Shown: positions 34,396 to 44,384 of the stretch, piece after piece
Layout: each line of letters opens with the position of its first letter
How positions within the stretch are numbered: position 1 is the stretch's first letter
Assembly (NCBI RefSeq): GCF_000002985.6
Contig: NC_003282.8
Coordinates: forward strand, 9,734,001 to 9,798,000
Length of the DNA stretch: 64,000 nt
Direction: 5' to 3'
Origin: Caenorhabditis elegans
Taxonomy: Eukaryota > Nematoda > Chromadorea > Rhabditida > Rhabditidae
Translations under genes and position numbers: made by a program
The notes under the pieces: generated by a model
Told to the model about the DNA's origin: nothing
The model's input: only the letters and a program-made list of their open reading frames with translations
The model's database searches: none

Positions 34396-34984
34396 GGCTG
34401 CGGAGCTTATGGCCAATTTCTGGATGAGCTTTAATTGCCTTGATAACGAGAAAGAACAGATGGAATCGATTTTTGAGAAGGTGAATGGATTGTTTGCTGC
34501 ATCGTCCACAACATCTACGGCATCACTTTTCGGAAAGTACGAGGGATTTTTTGAGAAAACGGAGGTTGCTACGGAAGATGTGAACACTTTTTTTTGGAAT
34601 TCTCCAGCTCATCCATCTTTCCCACAACTTCCAGTTTTCGTCAAATCTCCAATCGACTCGATGAAAATATATGGAGCAGTTAATCATAACTTCAATATTT
34701 CTGAAGATGGTAAGTTTTTTTTTGAAAGTAGTTTTTTTAAATATTTATTAATTCTAGAAACACTCCCATGCACGGCTCAATCTGTTTCATCTCCAATTTC
34801 TCCATCTTCTACCACCTCGGATTCTTCAAGTGAAACAATCATTCTTGGACCTGGACATCTTCTTCAGGAAGTCTACTTGCAGAGAGCGGTCATTGAAGAA
34901 CAGAAGAAAATCATTGATAGCTTTCATGAAATTCAGAAGCTCAACAAAAAACTGGCTGCTCTTCAAAATAACTTTACAGCTTGA
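34384..34984 (+). pseudogene. Spacer gene, 3' part in a shifted frame
   Basis: From about 34386 a new frame reads INEAAELMANFWMSFNCLDN onward through a serine-rich stretch (SSPISPSSTTSDSSSE) to a coiled-coil-like C-terminus (AVIEEQKKIIDSFHEIQKL) and stops at 34984; an AATAAA follows at about 34997. A 48-nt intron at 34710-34757 (GTAAGT...TTCTAG) is in frame and stop-free. The upstream part of this frame (34259-34380) is Arg/Gln/Trp-rich and looks like a non-coding frame, so the true join to the 5' part is near the A6 run. It may be a pseudogene, a frameshift-decoded protein, an unrecognised splice, or a sequence error. Confidence 0.5.
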
Positions 34985-35445
34985 TCTTCTTGACTAATAA
35001 ATACTTACACTGACTTTTTTGAATCTTGATTTCTTGGGAAAACACTAGCAAATCGGAAATAATTTCCTTCCGTGAGGGTATAATTTTACCCTGCCCTAGT
35101 CTCTGTAACTCAACAAGCACCGGAAAATCATAACAAGACCTTTTTATTTTAAAAAGTTTTTTTAAAAAATACATTCGAGGCATTTTTGGTCAATTTTCTG
35201 AAAAATGCTTTCATTACTGAAATTCGTTGTATATATATGTAGTATTTTTGCCTTCTGAGCCAAAAGTTCCAAAAATCATAATTTTAATCGAGAATTAAAA
35301 AAAAATAGAACTCATCGAGTCTCATCGGTGGCTTATTTCTTGCTTTTGGAATAGAGTTAGAGGTGGTCAAAGTTTCATTTTAATCAAATAGCCTGCAGCT
35401 CTCAACTTGCAGTTACCATTTCTGGTTGCAATACTAGATCAAAAA

Positions 35446-35659
35446 TACTCAGTCAAGAGCGAGTCACGGCAACTCGGTCCAAAACCATTTCTAATTAGTA
35501 AACTCTCAAAAACCACAACTAAATAGCTTAAAACCATTGTAAATTAGCTTATTTTTGCTAATTAGCAATGATTTTAAGCTAATTAGTTGTGGTTTTTGAG
35601 AGTTTACTAATTAGAAATGGTTTTGGACCGAGTTGCCGTGACTCGCTCTTGACTGAGTA
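35446..35659. mobile_element. Foldback MITE inserted at TA
   Basis: A 214-bp near-perfect palindrome running from TACTCAGTCAAGAGCGAGTC to its complement, including the inner pairing ACCATTTCTAATTAGTAAAC with GTTTACTAATTAGAAATGGT. Flanking TA on both sides (35446-35447, 35658-35659) fits a Tc1/mariner-type target. The centre is near 35552. It has no coding capacity. Confidence 0.85.
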
Positions 35660-35966
35660 GTTGCCTTCACATCTCTCTTTCCTTTCCTTTTCCTGTAGAC
35701 ATTTTCTGTTGCACTTAATTGCAAAACAAAAACAAAACAACTGTGGTCAAAACAAAACAAGTAGTTTAATACTTAGCGTCTCACAGAAAACGAATAGGTT
35801 TCCTTTGTTCCTCAATATGACAAAAGTATCAGAACAAGTGTAAATTTATGAAATTATTCAAAATAGCTGATTTTTTCTGATTTTTTTTCTGATTTCTGAT
35901 TTAACTGCTTTTTTCAAATTTTAACGTGATCTCCTATTTTTGGATGAACTTTTAGATTTAGGGCAG

Positions 35967-35987
35967 TGATAAGAAGGGTTCTATAAA
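35967..35987 (+). promoter_or_regulatory. MSP promoter: TGATAAG and TATA box, right copy
   Basis: TGATAAG at 35967-35973 and TATAAA at 35982-35987, about 60-75 bp upstream of the right MSP ATG. It matches the left arm arrangement, with one change in the GATA flank (TGATAAG here, AGATAAG there). Confidence 0.65.
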
Positions 35988-36045
35988 TTTGGAAGATTTT
36001 GCCATAATCTTCATAGAGTTCTCATAACTCCTTCATCGAACTACC

Positions 36046-36429
36046 ATGGCCCAATCCGTCCCACCAGGAGACATCCAAACCCAACCGGGTACCAAGATCG
36101 TCTTCAATGCGCCATACGATGACAAGCACACCTACCACATCAAGGTGATCAACTCATCGGCTCGTCGTATTGGATATGGTATCAAGACCACCAATATGAA
36201 GAGACTTGGAGTTGATCCACCATGTGGAGTTCTCGACCCAAAGGAAGCTGTGCTTCTTGCTGTTTCCTGCGATGCTTTTGCCTTCGGACAAGAGGATACC
36301 AACAACGACCGTATCACTATTGAGTGGACCAACACCCCGGATGGCGCTGCCAAGCAATTCCGTCGTGAATGGTTCCAGGGAGACGGAATGGTTCGTCGCA
36401 AGAACCTCCCAATTGAGTACAACCCATAG
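36046..36429 (+). CDS. msp-79: Major sperm protein, right copy
   Basis: An intronless 127-residue frame beginning [20 protein letters not shown]. It differs from the left copy by I in RITIEW and V in GMVRRK, and by a few synonymous bases. Function as for the family: polymerising cytoskeletal protein of amoeboid sperm and extracellular signal to oocytes. AATAAA lies 12 nt after the stop (36441-36446). The ATG has the family context ACTACCATGGCC. The two copies are transcribed divergently away from the spacer. The symbol (msp-79 versus msp-78) rests on recalled gene order. Confidence 0.96.
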   Translation: MAQSVPPGDIQTQPGTKIVFNAPYDDKHTYHIKVINSSARRIGYGIKTTNMKRLGVDPPCGVLDPKEAVLLAVSCDAFAFGQEDTNNDRITIEWTNTPDGAAKQFRREWFQGDGMVRRKNLPIEYNP

Positions 36430-36536
36430 AGTCCTTGTGAAATAAATGAGTTTTTTATGCATGCTTGTTCTTTCTTAAAACAAAATGTAGCCTCACTTGA
36501 GCTTTTCCTCTTGATTAGCTGGCTTGGCACTTCTTC

Positions 36537-38531
36537 GATCTTCTTCGACCCAAGCTTATGACTGAGTATAGGACAATTGATATAATAATTAGCAACGTTG
36601 GAAAAGTTTACGTTCTCCACGAAGTGAACGAAGCAAACTGGAACTAGCTTGTACGACAAACTACGACTACTAAGTGTACGACTAGAATTGCACGACTAGA
36701 CTAGCTTGAACGGAAGGTTTAAAAATTTGCAGTACGGGAAAATCAGTTTTCTTGTATTTCATTCACATTTATAGAAATTTCTATTCAGGTGATTTCAGTC
36801 ATATTCCCTCCAATTTTATCCATTTCCCATCTGTTACCGTAAATCTTTCCCTATCTAACATCTGTTACAGTACTCTCTCACTCCTCTTCAATTATAGCCT
36901 CTATAAGAGCAATCGGGCCGCACATAAGAGCACAATGAGCACTTTCTATGTCTTCTTTGTATTTCTCACGTTTACACACTCTCATCTGTCTGTACAGGTG
37001 AGAATGAAGACGTTCCATTGTTTCTGTGTGTATGTGTGTGCATTCGGAGAGAGAGAGAGATGACGTCATCATGTACATAAATCTTGATGGAGTGATGATG
37101 AGAGAATAAGATGTCAAAATGTGATGGATGACACGTCGTCAAGGGTCTGAGGCATGAGATTGTGCAACGTGTGGAATGCGCGGCAAATCAATGTGGGTCA
37201 AATGGATAACAACAAGTTACAAATGGATTTCGTTTATCAATGTGTTAGAATACAGTACGTACACTATTTGAAACTGTATTTGTCATTAAGAAACCAGAAC
37301 CATAATCAATTTTTCTCTTAGTTATATGATAAAATAAAGGCGAAGTTACATTAGGCTGGAATGCAAAATTTTGTAAAAGTTACGAACTTGTTCTAGAATG
37401 TGCTTCCGTGTGAAAAAAAATCAATTTCCTAGGATAGGTTTTCTGGATCGAACTGCATTGTTTTCAAAAAAAAAAATTCAGAAAACATTTTCTATTGCAC
37501 CAAAAGATCATCGAATTAAAAATGCATTGTACAGGGTGAATTAAGTTCTTAAGAAGTTATCCACTATTTAAAAATAGAGTATCGTCCGTGAATCTTTAAT
37601 CTAAATTCACTTATAATACTCCAACATGTCCTAATATCATAATAAAATACTCCAAATTTTTAGATTCACAATTTTTCAGTGAGAATTTTGGTAAATTGCC
37701 AAATTCTCCAAAAAAGTGGTCTTTTGAAGATCATTTCTGCAGGTTCGAACTTGTAGATGGTTAAAATACGAACAATTGGAACGCAATTAGAATATAAAAC
37801 TGGTAGAATTTTTTAGTTAGGTTTCTTCGCTTTTTGAATGAAAATAGAATAATGTCAACTAGATTTTGAAAAGTTTTAATATTATATAGGAGCGGTTTTA
37901 CGCGATTTCCCTACTGACACAACCTTTAAGAAGCATTCTTTTTAAACTTTTTTAAAATCCAGATGCTCCTAAGCAAATTTCAAGCTTTACTCACAATCAG
38001 AACGTTCTTACATCTTCTTCGTTTTTTTGCAACATGATAATATGTAATATATGGTCTGCCCTGCTTCAGTTAATTACATATTTGAATCTTGCACAATATT
38101 CAAAACACCGTATTCATCCCCGCTCGACCCCTTCCTCAATCATCCCAAAATTCAAATTTCCCTCCCACTCGTCGACCCTCATTTGTGCATCTCTCTATCC
38201 ACCGTCTGTTGTCTCTTCTACTTCATATAATCCCTCAGAGTCCGCCTGTCCAACAGACCTCCCAATCGTCCCAAGAGCCTGATGTGGGCGGGGTTTGGCA
38301 GTGAGCCAAGTCTTCTGGTCATCCTGCACACAGTGCGCGTCCAGTTGACAGGGATGTTGTTCATTGCGTATGCACACGTTGTGATGAGTACGGTGACCTC
38401 TTTTCTTGTCTCTTGTCTCTATTTTTCTTTGCAATTTCTGATGTTTTAGTTTTTATTTGAACTGTTGCAAATTCTCTTGAACCATATTATTTTCAATTTT
38501 AAATTTCAGAAACTTCATAACTCATTTCATC
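36537..38531. other. Upstream region of the caveolin gene
   Basis: No gene visible. A purine run GGAGAGAGAGAGAGATGACGTC near 37045-37067 contains a TGACGTCA CRE-type palindrome (37061-37068). The last 500 bp are C/T-rich. The segment AATTTCAG at about 38503-38510, 20 nt before the caveolin ATG, is a good trans-splice acceptor. Confidence 0.5.
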
Positions 38532-39364
38532 ATGTCCACCGAGCAAGATATCAAGACAGAGGAACAAATTCCACTGACATACGCTGCAGTCGCCGCACCA
38601 ACAGTCCAGACAGAAGGAGAAGCTGTTGTTGCTCCAGAAGAGCCAAAGCCAAAGAAGAACTGGTTCACATTCGGAAAGAAGAAGGCTGCTCCAACTGATG
38701 AGACCAATATTGAAGAAGGTGGAGCACCGGGAGATGAGCCAGTGAAGGAGAAGAAAGAGAAGAAGTGCTGGTGGAGTAGATGCCAAAAAGGAGAAGGCGA
38801 GCAAAAGGTAAGGTTTAATATCTTCGAAGCTTTCATTTGCTATTGCTACTTTTGCACCTTGATGGAAAAATTTTCCGTTTGATAGTTTACTATAGTTTAA
38901 TCAAAATATTTATTCATACTTTAATTTTCCAGGAAGAGAACATCGCTATCGGAGTCGATCTCGTCAATCGTGACGCCAACTCGATGAACAACCATGTCCA
39001 ACTCAACTTTGAAGACATTTTCGGAGAAGCCGACTCACAGCACTCATGGGATTGCGTGTGGCGTCTGAATCATACCGTATTCACTGCCGTCCGGCTCTTC
39101 ATCTATCGTCTTGTCTCACTCTTGGCTCTTCCATTCACAATCATCTTTGCCATCTTCTTCGGACTTCTCGCATCGATCAACGTCTTCATCATTGTTCCAC
39201 TTGGAAAACTTCTCTCGATTCCAGGAACTCTTCTCGCCAAGCTCTGGAACTGGTTGATTCATGCCATCTTTGATCCAATTGCCAGTGCTGTTGGACTAAT
39301 CTTCTCCAATTTCAACATCAGAAAATACGGAATCAATCAAGAAACTACTGCTCCATGCGTCTAA
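38532..39364 (+). CDS. cav-1: Caveolin
   Basis: Two exons, 38532-38807 and 38933-39364, join in phase to 235 residues, which matches the length I recall for C. elegans CAV-1. The N-terminal half is charged and lysine-rich (KPKKNWFTFGKKKAAP; KEKKEKKCWW). The second exon holds the caveolin signature (FEDIFGEADSQHSWDCVW), the scaffolding region, and the long intramembrane hairpin (VSLLALPFTIIFAIFFGLLA, then INVFIIVPLGKLLSIPG), then a conserved IRKYGIN tail. Caveolins bind cholesterol and shape plasma membrane domains; the worm protein is known in germline and neuromuscular tissue. AATAAA lies at 39455-39460. The start follows a trans-splice-type acceptor by about 20 nt. Confidence 0.97.
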
Positions 39365-40046
39365 ATTTATTTAATTTATCTCAAATTCATTTTACTTTTT
39401 TTGTTGTATATTCTCATCCCTCAAAGAGTGGTAATAACGATCCGGAGTGCAAAAAATAAAATTTGAAAGCAAAATCGTTCCATATCCCAACATAAAATTC
39501 AAATTAAATCCCTTAATGTAAACGAACGAATGTGACAATCTCTAGTCTATTCAAATATATACTCATTCTCTATTGTTTTACTTTTGGAACCCACTAGGAT
39601 AGTGCTAAGTGCAATTGGATACCTATAGAGGATGTTTGGCAGGGATATACACACATTGCGAGACATGTAGAAAAGGATATACACATTTGTATGACATCCC
39701 AGGGTTACTGTAGTTGGTATTAAAAGTTGCGATTATTCCATGAGCTCGCGTTTGCGGAAACAATAAGCTTGTTAATAAATTTCTCCGATGAAAAATTATT
39801 TCGCTTCATCGCTCGGAGTACTGTAATTTCCAACGAAATTTTCAAGTTTGTTTTTAAATAATTATTTAAAAACATAATTATTAATAATGTTTTTTCGATG
39901 AAAGTGTATATATTTACAGTGTAACATTAAAAAACTTGAGTTTCATTGTTGGAGTAAAAATCTAAAAATTTCGTGTTGGGGTAAAAAAGGTGGAAAGCGT
40001 TCAAATCAAACAATTTTCGTCTTTACACCTGGCTGGTGAAACCTCA
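39365..40046. other. Intergenic region after caveolin
   Basis: Caveolin 3' UTR to about 39475, then DNA without a gene. It includes common worm repeat pieces (GGGTTACTGTAGTTGG at about 39703 and GGAGTACTGTAATTTCC at about 39816) in inverted relation. Confidence 0.5.
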
Positions 40047-40349
40047 TTAGTACCAATTCATAAAGGATCTGATAATCCTCTTTTCTATCCTTCTAGTGTG
40101 AGCTGTGTGCTCTTTCATCCAGTAACCAATTGCATACAAAGGTAGGTCCTCTCTACATTCTACCCAATTATCATTCAAATGTGGTCCTTGTGGTAGTCCC
40201 GGTCTTGTTGGATATGTTGGGAGGGAATGTGCTTCAGGGCGGGTACATTGCGCCATCAGAATGGTCCGATTGCGTAGAAAGAGTGCTCTTATATGAAAAT
40301 GGCAAGTACACACAAAGTGGGAAAATGAAAATGTTGAAAGAGTTGACAT
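40047..40349 (-). CDS. Possible small protein, up to 100 residues
   Basis: A single open frame on the minus strand from ATG 40349, with an internal ATG at 40256 that would give 69 residues (MAQCTRPEAHSLPTYPTRPG onward, then DNWVECREDLPLYAIGYWMK). The composition after the internal ATG is balanced and worm-like (CCA, GGA, AGA codons); the part before it is less convincing. No AATAAA is close downstream and no family is recognised. It may be an exon of a longer gene. Confidence 0.35.
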   Translation of the reverse strand: MSTLSTFSFSHFVCTCHFHIRALFLRNRTILMAQCTRPEAHSLPTYPTRPGLPQGPHLNDNWVECREDLPLYAIGYWMKEHTAHTRRIEKRIIRSFMNWY

Positions 40350-40799
40350 CTAGGTGTTTATAAATTACAATATCTACTAGTAAGTGTATTAGTGTACTAT
40401 CAAATTTCTAAAGAGTTGAAGAATTCTCATATATCATATTAAAGTTGCATTGTCAAAATTCGGCTAATCGTATTTGCAATCTTCTATTCTCTAGTGACCT
40501 CTTAGCCATTGAGATCAGGACCACACGATGAGAAGCTATAAAAAGAAGTCAGAAGGGGATGGAGTGTAATTAAAACATGTGATAAATAATTTAGAATATT
40601 TTGCCAAATGACAGAATTATTCATTTAATTGGATTTTCTTCCGCCTGCTGTTATGGCCAATGGAAGACTTTAAGCTGAAATTAAACACTAAACAGGATAA
40701 AAATAAAAAGTAGAGGTTAAAGTATGAGAACAGATGGGAAAATACAATAAAAATGGGTATTAGAATGGGAACAACAAGAACAACGAAATATGCACAAAG
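40350..40799. other. Short intergenic stretch
   Basis: It lies between the candidate minus-strand small ORF (40047-40349) and the 3' end of the gene at 40800-43626. I see no coding signal or notable repeat in it. Confidence 0.5.
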
Positions 40800-43626
40800 T
40801 TATTTGAATCCTGACATCATTGTGTTTATTACTTGTGATGCTTTGGCTTGAGATACTCCGGATGGATTGTTATTTACTATCTGGAAAATTAGCTTTTGGA
40901 CAACTTTAGAGCAAACTTTGACATGAGCAACGATTTTTCTGAAGTAAAAAGTTTCACACTAAATATTCTAATCATAAAAAGACAACCAAGATAATGAAAA
41001 TATTTTCAACTTTATAATGGATAATATGTATTTGAATCAATTTTTAAATTCGAGATTGAGTCATAAATTTTCAATGCTTACCTGAGTCAGTGCACTAACG
41101 AACGCTGATTTATGTGCTGGAGTCATTTGTGCCAAAATAGTTTTCCGATTTTCAAACATTTGACGGAATGTTGGATCCAATAACGACGAAGCCGTTGTAG
41201 TACGTGGATTCTTGCGATCCTTCTTTCTTCGCAGCTTTCGTCTTTTTCTCGCATCAACAGGCCCATCGAAATCTTCTTCAGAAGATGATGATGTTGAATC
41301 CGAAGAGTCTGATGTAGCTGGCTTTTTCTTTTTGCTTTTACTCGCTTGCTGTTTCTCTTCATCTGAATCTATTTCACCTTCATCAAGAATACGTTTAACA
41401 GCTGCAAGAGTCGGAGAAGGTTCCACTGTTTCTATTGCAACTTCCGAATTTCCATTTACAGCGGTTTCATTATCAATTTCTCCTTCATCAATTATCGCTC
41501 CTCTTGCCATAATTCTCTGTTTAATATCGGCTTTTCGGTTTGAACTCTTCTCATTTCTCCATTTCTTCCATTCTTCTTGACTCATTCCTTCGACAATTCT
41601 CGCCTGTCTCATTTGTTTCTTCGATAATCCACCATTTCCAATCTTCTTTGAACCATCATCGTTGGCTCGAACAACTCCACTTGCCTTGGTTTTTGTTATA
41701 CGAGCCCACGAATCAAAGCTTAACGCTTCACCACCGATAGTAACATTTCCATCATCATCTGAATCCATATCAACATCTCCTGTTTCGACGATGAGGCGAT
41801 CACGATTCGCGTTAAGGAATGCAGCAACACCCATTTGTTTACGAGCGGCTCGTTGGCGTTTTTCTGCTCTGAAACGATAAAAAATATTAAATAAGTTGTT
41901 ATTTTATACCACTGCACAGTTTTAATGCACAAGAGTGGTTTAACGATTTTGTTTTAGATGATAGAATATAACTAGTAATTACAGAATTTCAGAAACTATT
42001 TTTGTTTTCAATTTTGATTGTCTCTCGCATCAACATTTTTTTTCTCAATTTGAAAGAAATTTCTAAATTATTATCGCGTAAATAAATAACCTAGTTTTGG
42101 AATTTTTCGCGGTTTTGTACTCAAAGTATCAGTTTTCTTGATTTTTTTTCTTTGAAATTTAATTTGTAATTTGTAATTTTTCAGTTATATTCGGGATTAC
42201 AGTCCATTGTTTATCATTTAAAGCAAAATCATCAAACGACTTAACAACTTTTTAAACTTTGATCAGAGTGAATTTCAAAAAAAAAAAACTAAAACACTAA
42301 CCCCTTACTAGTTGATTCCGTTTTTTGTTCTTCAACAACTGGCTGATAGGCGACAGTCTCCATTGGTACAAATGAAGGCCTCTCGTACGTTTGCTCATTT
42401 AGAATTTCAATTTTCCATACTCTCAGCAGTCCTTCCAAATGTTCTCGCATCCAATGCATTTCCGTTCGATTCAAATGTTTTTGGAGAACACTTCCCATCG
42501 CTGGCTTCAAAATTGAATCAGGAACTCCATTATATTCAGATGATACTGTGTCACAGAGCTCATAAAGCTCATTTTTTTCGTTTATTTCAGCGAAATTCAG
42601 TTTTCGTTCATCGATGATCTCGAGAAGACGATTCGAAATTACATCTTCGTCAATTTCCGGTGCGAGAGTTTGTCCCACATTTTCAGAAATATATGATTGT
42701 TTGAGAGGTTTTTTAGCGGAAGTTGATTGTTGAATATCATCCATTTTTGAATATAAAGAATATTCTCGCGGGCTCAATAGTCTGAAAATAATATTGGAAT
42801 GATTTTAAGATTTAATCAATGAAAATAAACATACGTTACTGTACATTCATTATCTTCATCACTCATCGAAAACTTCGATGGTCCAGCCAAAACTTTCTCT
42901 GCGGTTTCTTTATCGGACAGTAAAACTTCTACTTGGAATAATCCATTTGAAGATGGCATGGGAAGAGTTTGAAAATGAATTGGAGTTTTTCCTTCGAAAA
43001 AATATGAAATCATATGATCATCAATTGATTTTGGAGCATCGAGAAGAAAAACTAGTCGAGTATCATTAGAAATATCAAAGAATTGACGAGAAGACTGGAA
43101 TGTTTCGACGGAAACTGAAATCTCGCAATATTAATTTGAAGAATTTAGTTTTTAAAAAACTTACAAAACTGTGGATCAACAAGAGCTTCTGGTCGTATTC
43201 CGTCGATTATCATCTTTTGAATTGTTGAATAAGCTTCACGTGCACCAGCTACTGTCGAAAACACAAATTCCACTTTTCCATATTTTATTTGCTGAAATAT
43301 TCTAGAAGGTTGATACATTTAATAACGCTGTCAAATTACCTTTTCATCTGTATCTTCTGGTCGTGAAAATGAAACATCAAAAATGACACATCGATTGAGT
43401 AACATTTGAAACTAAAAATATCCATTTGTCAACATATAAATGACAAAAAGTTTGATGATACCTGTCGATTTCTAAGCCAACCTCCAGGATGTTTCAAATT
43501 CTGTACAACAATTGTTCGAAGCGATTTATCATTGATTTTGTCCTCTGCAACATTTTCAACAGAATCAAACGCGTCTGACTGAGTATCCACGTTTTCGTAT
43601 TCCTTCACCGGGTTCAGTTCGATCAT
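40800..43626 (-). CDS. sna-2: RNA-associated protein, probable spliced-leader snRNP component SNA-2
   Basis: Seven exons: 43462-43626, 43340-43411, 43165-43291, 42835-43114, 42302-42781, 41082-41868, 40800-40880; all phases agree, giving 663 residues (about 75 kDa). The N-terminal 300 residues contain RRM-like pieces (LRTIVVQNLK; KYGKVEFVFSTVAGAREAYS; TRLVFLLDAPKS; LFQVEVLLSDKETAEKVL). A middle helical segment follows (ISNRLLEIIDERKLNFAEIN), then a Lys/Arg/Asp/Ser-rich region (KKKKPATSDSSDSTSSSSEE) and a conserved-looking C-terminus. I link it to sna-2 (T13F2.7), whose product SL75p is a component of the SL1 trans-splicing snRNP, by recalled locus and by the predicted mass; I did not recognise the sequence itself. 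The upstream TTTTAG|TGAACAAA is a trans-splice-type acceptor. The exon 5 donor (GTTAGT) was chosen because the neighbouring GTAAGG breaks the frame. Confidence 0.8.
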
Positions 43627-44384
43627 TTTGTTCACTAAAATATTGATTTTTCAAATGATAACCAAACGAATTAACAAAAACTGATCAGTATTTAAGAATT
43701 AACGAAAATGGTTAGATAAATGGAGTTTTCTAGGCCACATGAACACAGCCAGGCAATTGCAACGGCGCGAATTTCGAAATAGAACAACGAGAGAAAGAGA
43801 GACAAAAACAAAAAGTTTTATAGGAAGCTTCTGCAGTGTAAGTTATCCGATTCAGATTTTAATTTTGAACAGTTTTAATTTTAAAAGCTCTCAATATCAT
43901 TAAAAAAGCAACATTTGCTATTAGATTTGCCAACAAACTTGGAACTTCGAAAACGTCTGGGAGACTTAAAAGATGTATCTAGAAAACAATTACTGTTTCA
44001 CTTTTTTTTACACCTGATCTTAAAAATGCCAATTGATGATCTATTTAAATGAAAAACGTTTGTGAACCGAAAATTAATGAAAAATAGCTATTACAATTTT
44101 ACAGAAAATAATAAAATAAATTTAAAAGAAAAATTCAAAGGAAAAAACATTCTGTGACTTACCGTCGTGGTGCCGGTACTTTATTGTGTACCGTACTCCT
44201 GTTGTTTACCATTTAGTGCATTTGTGCGTATGTATGTTTACACACAAATTGTACACCGTAATCGGGCGCGAAAGTATTCGAATTTCGAAAATTCTACATT
44301 GCTCATTCAAATATTTTTTCAGCGCGGAACCTTCGAAATCCGTCCGATTTTTACCGGGGTTTTCACCGGAAATCGGATGGAAAA
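43627..44384. promoter_or_regulatory. Divergent promoter region
   Basis: 758 bp between two genes transcribed away from each other (the probable sna-2 gene to the left, a 579-residue orphan to the right), so the promoters must lie here. A trans-splice-type TTTTTTTCAG lies about 65 nt upstream of the right ATG. TTTTCTAGGCCACATG (about 43726) is part of a common worm repeat. Confidence 0.6.

Larger units (their letters stand above)
33824..35160. other. Spacer of the MSP inverted duplication
   Basis: About 1.34 kb of unique sequence between the two arms. It carries one transcription unit (34057-34984 with AATAAA near 34997) that is not part of either arm. Confidence 0.75.
35161..36536. repeat. 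Right arm of MSP inverted duplication
   Basis: Inverted partner of 32675-33823. It is longer mainly because of a 214-bp foldback insertion at 35446-35659 that the left arm lacks. The match resumes on both sides of that insertion (TTGCAATACTAGATCAAA to its left; the purine-rich AAAACAAAAACAAAACAA tract and CTCACAGAAAACGAATAGG to its right). Confidence 0.9.

Noticed and set aside
36132-36659. Long minus-strand open frames opposite the right MSP gene (and the mirror frames opposite the left copy)
   Set aside because: They are antisense shadows of a strongly codon-biased gene; the same frames appear in both arms because the arms are duplicates.
42303-42309. GTAAGG donor for exon 5 of the probable sna-2 gene
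   Set aside because: It is a better consensus donor but leaves the wrong phase for the next exon; the GTTAGT at 42301 keeps the frame.
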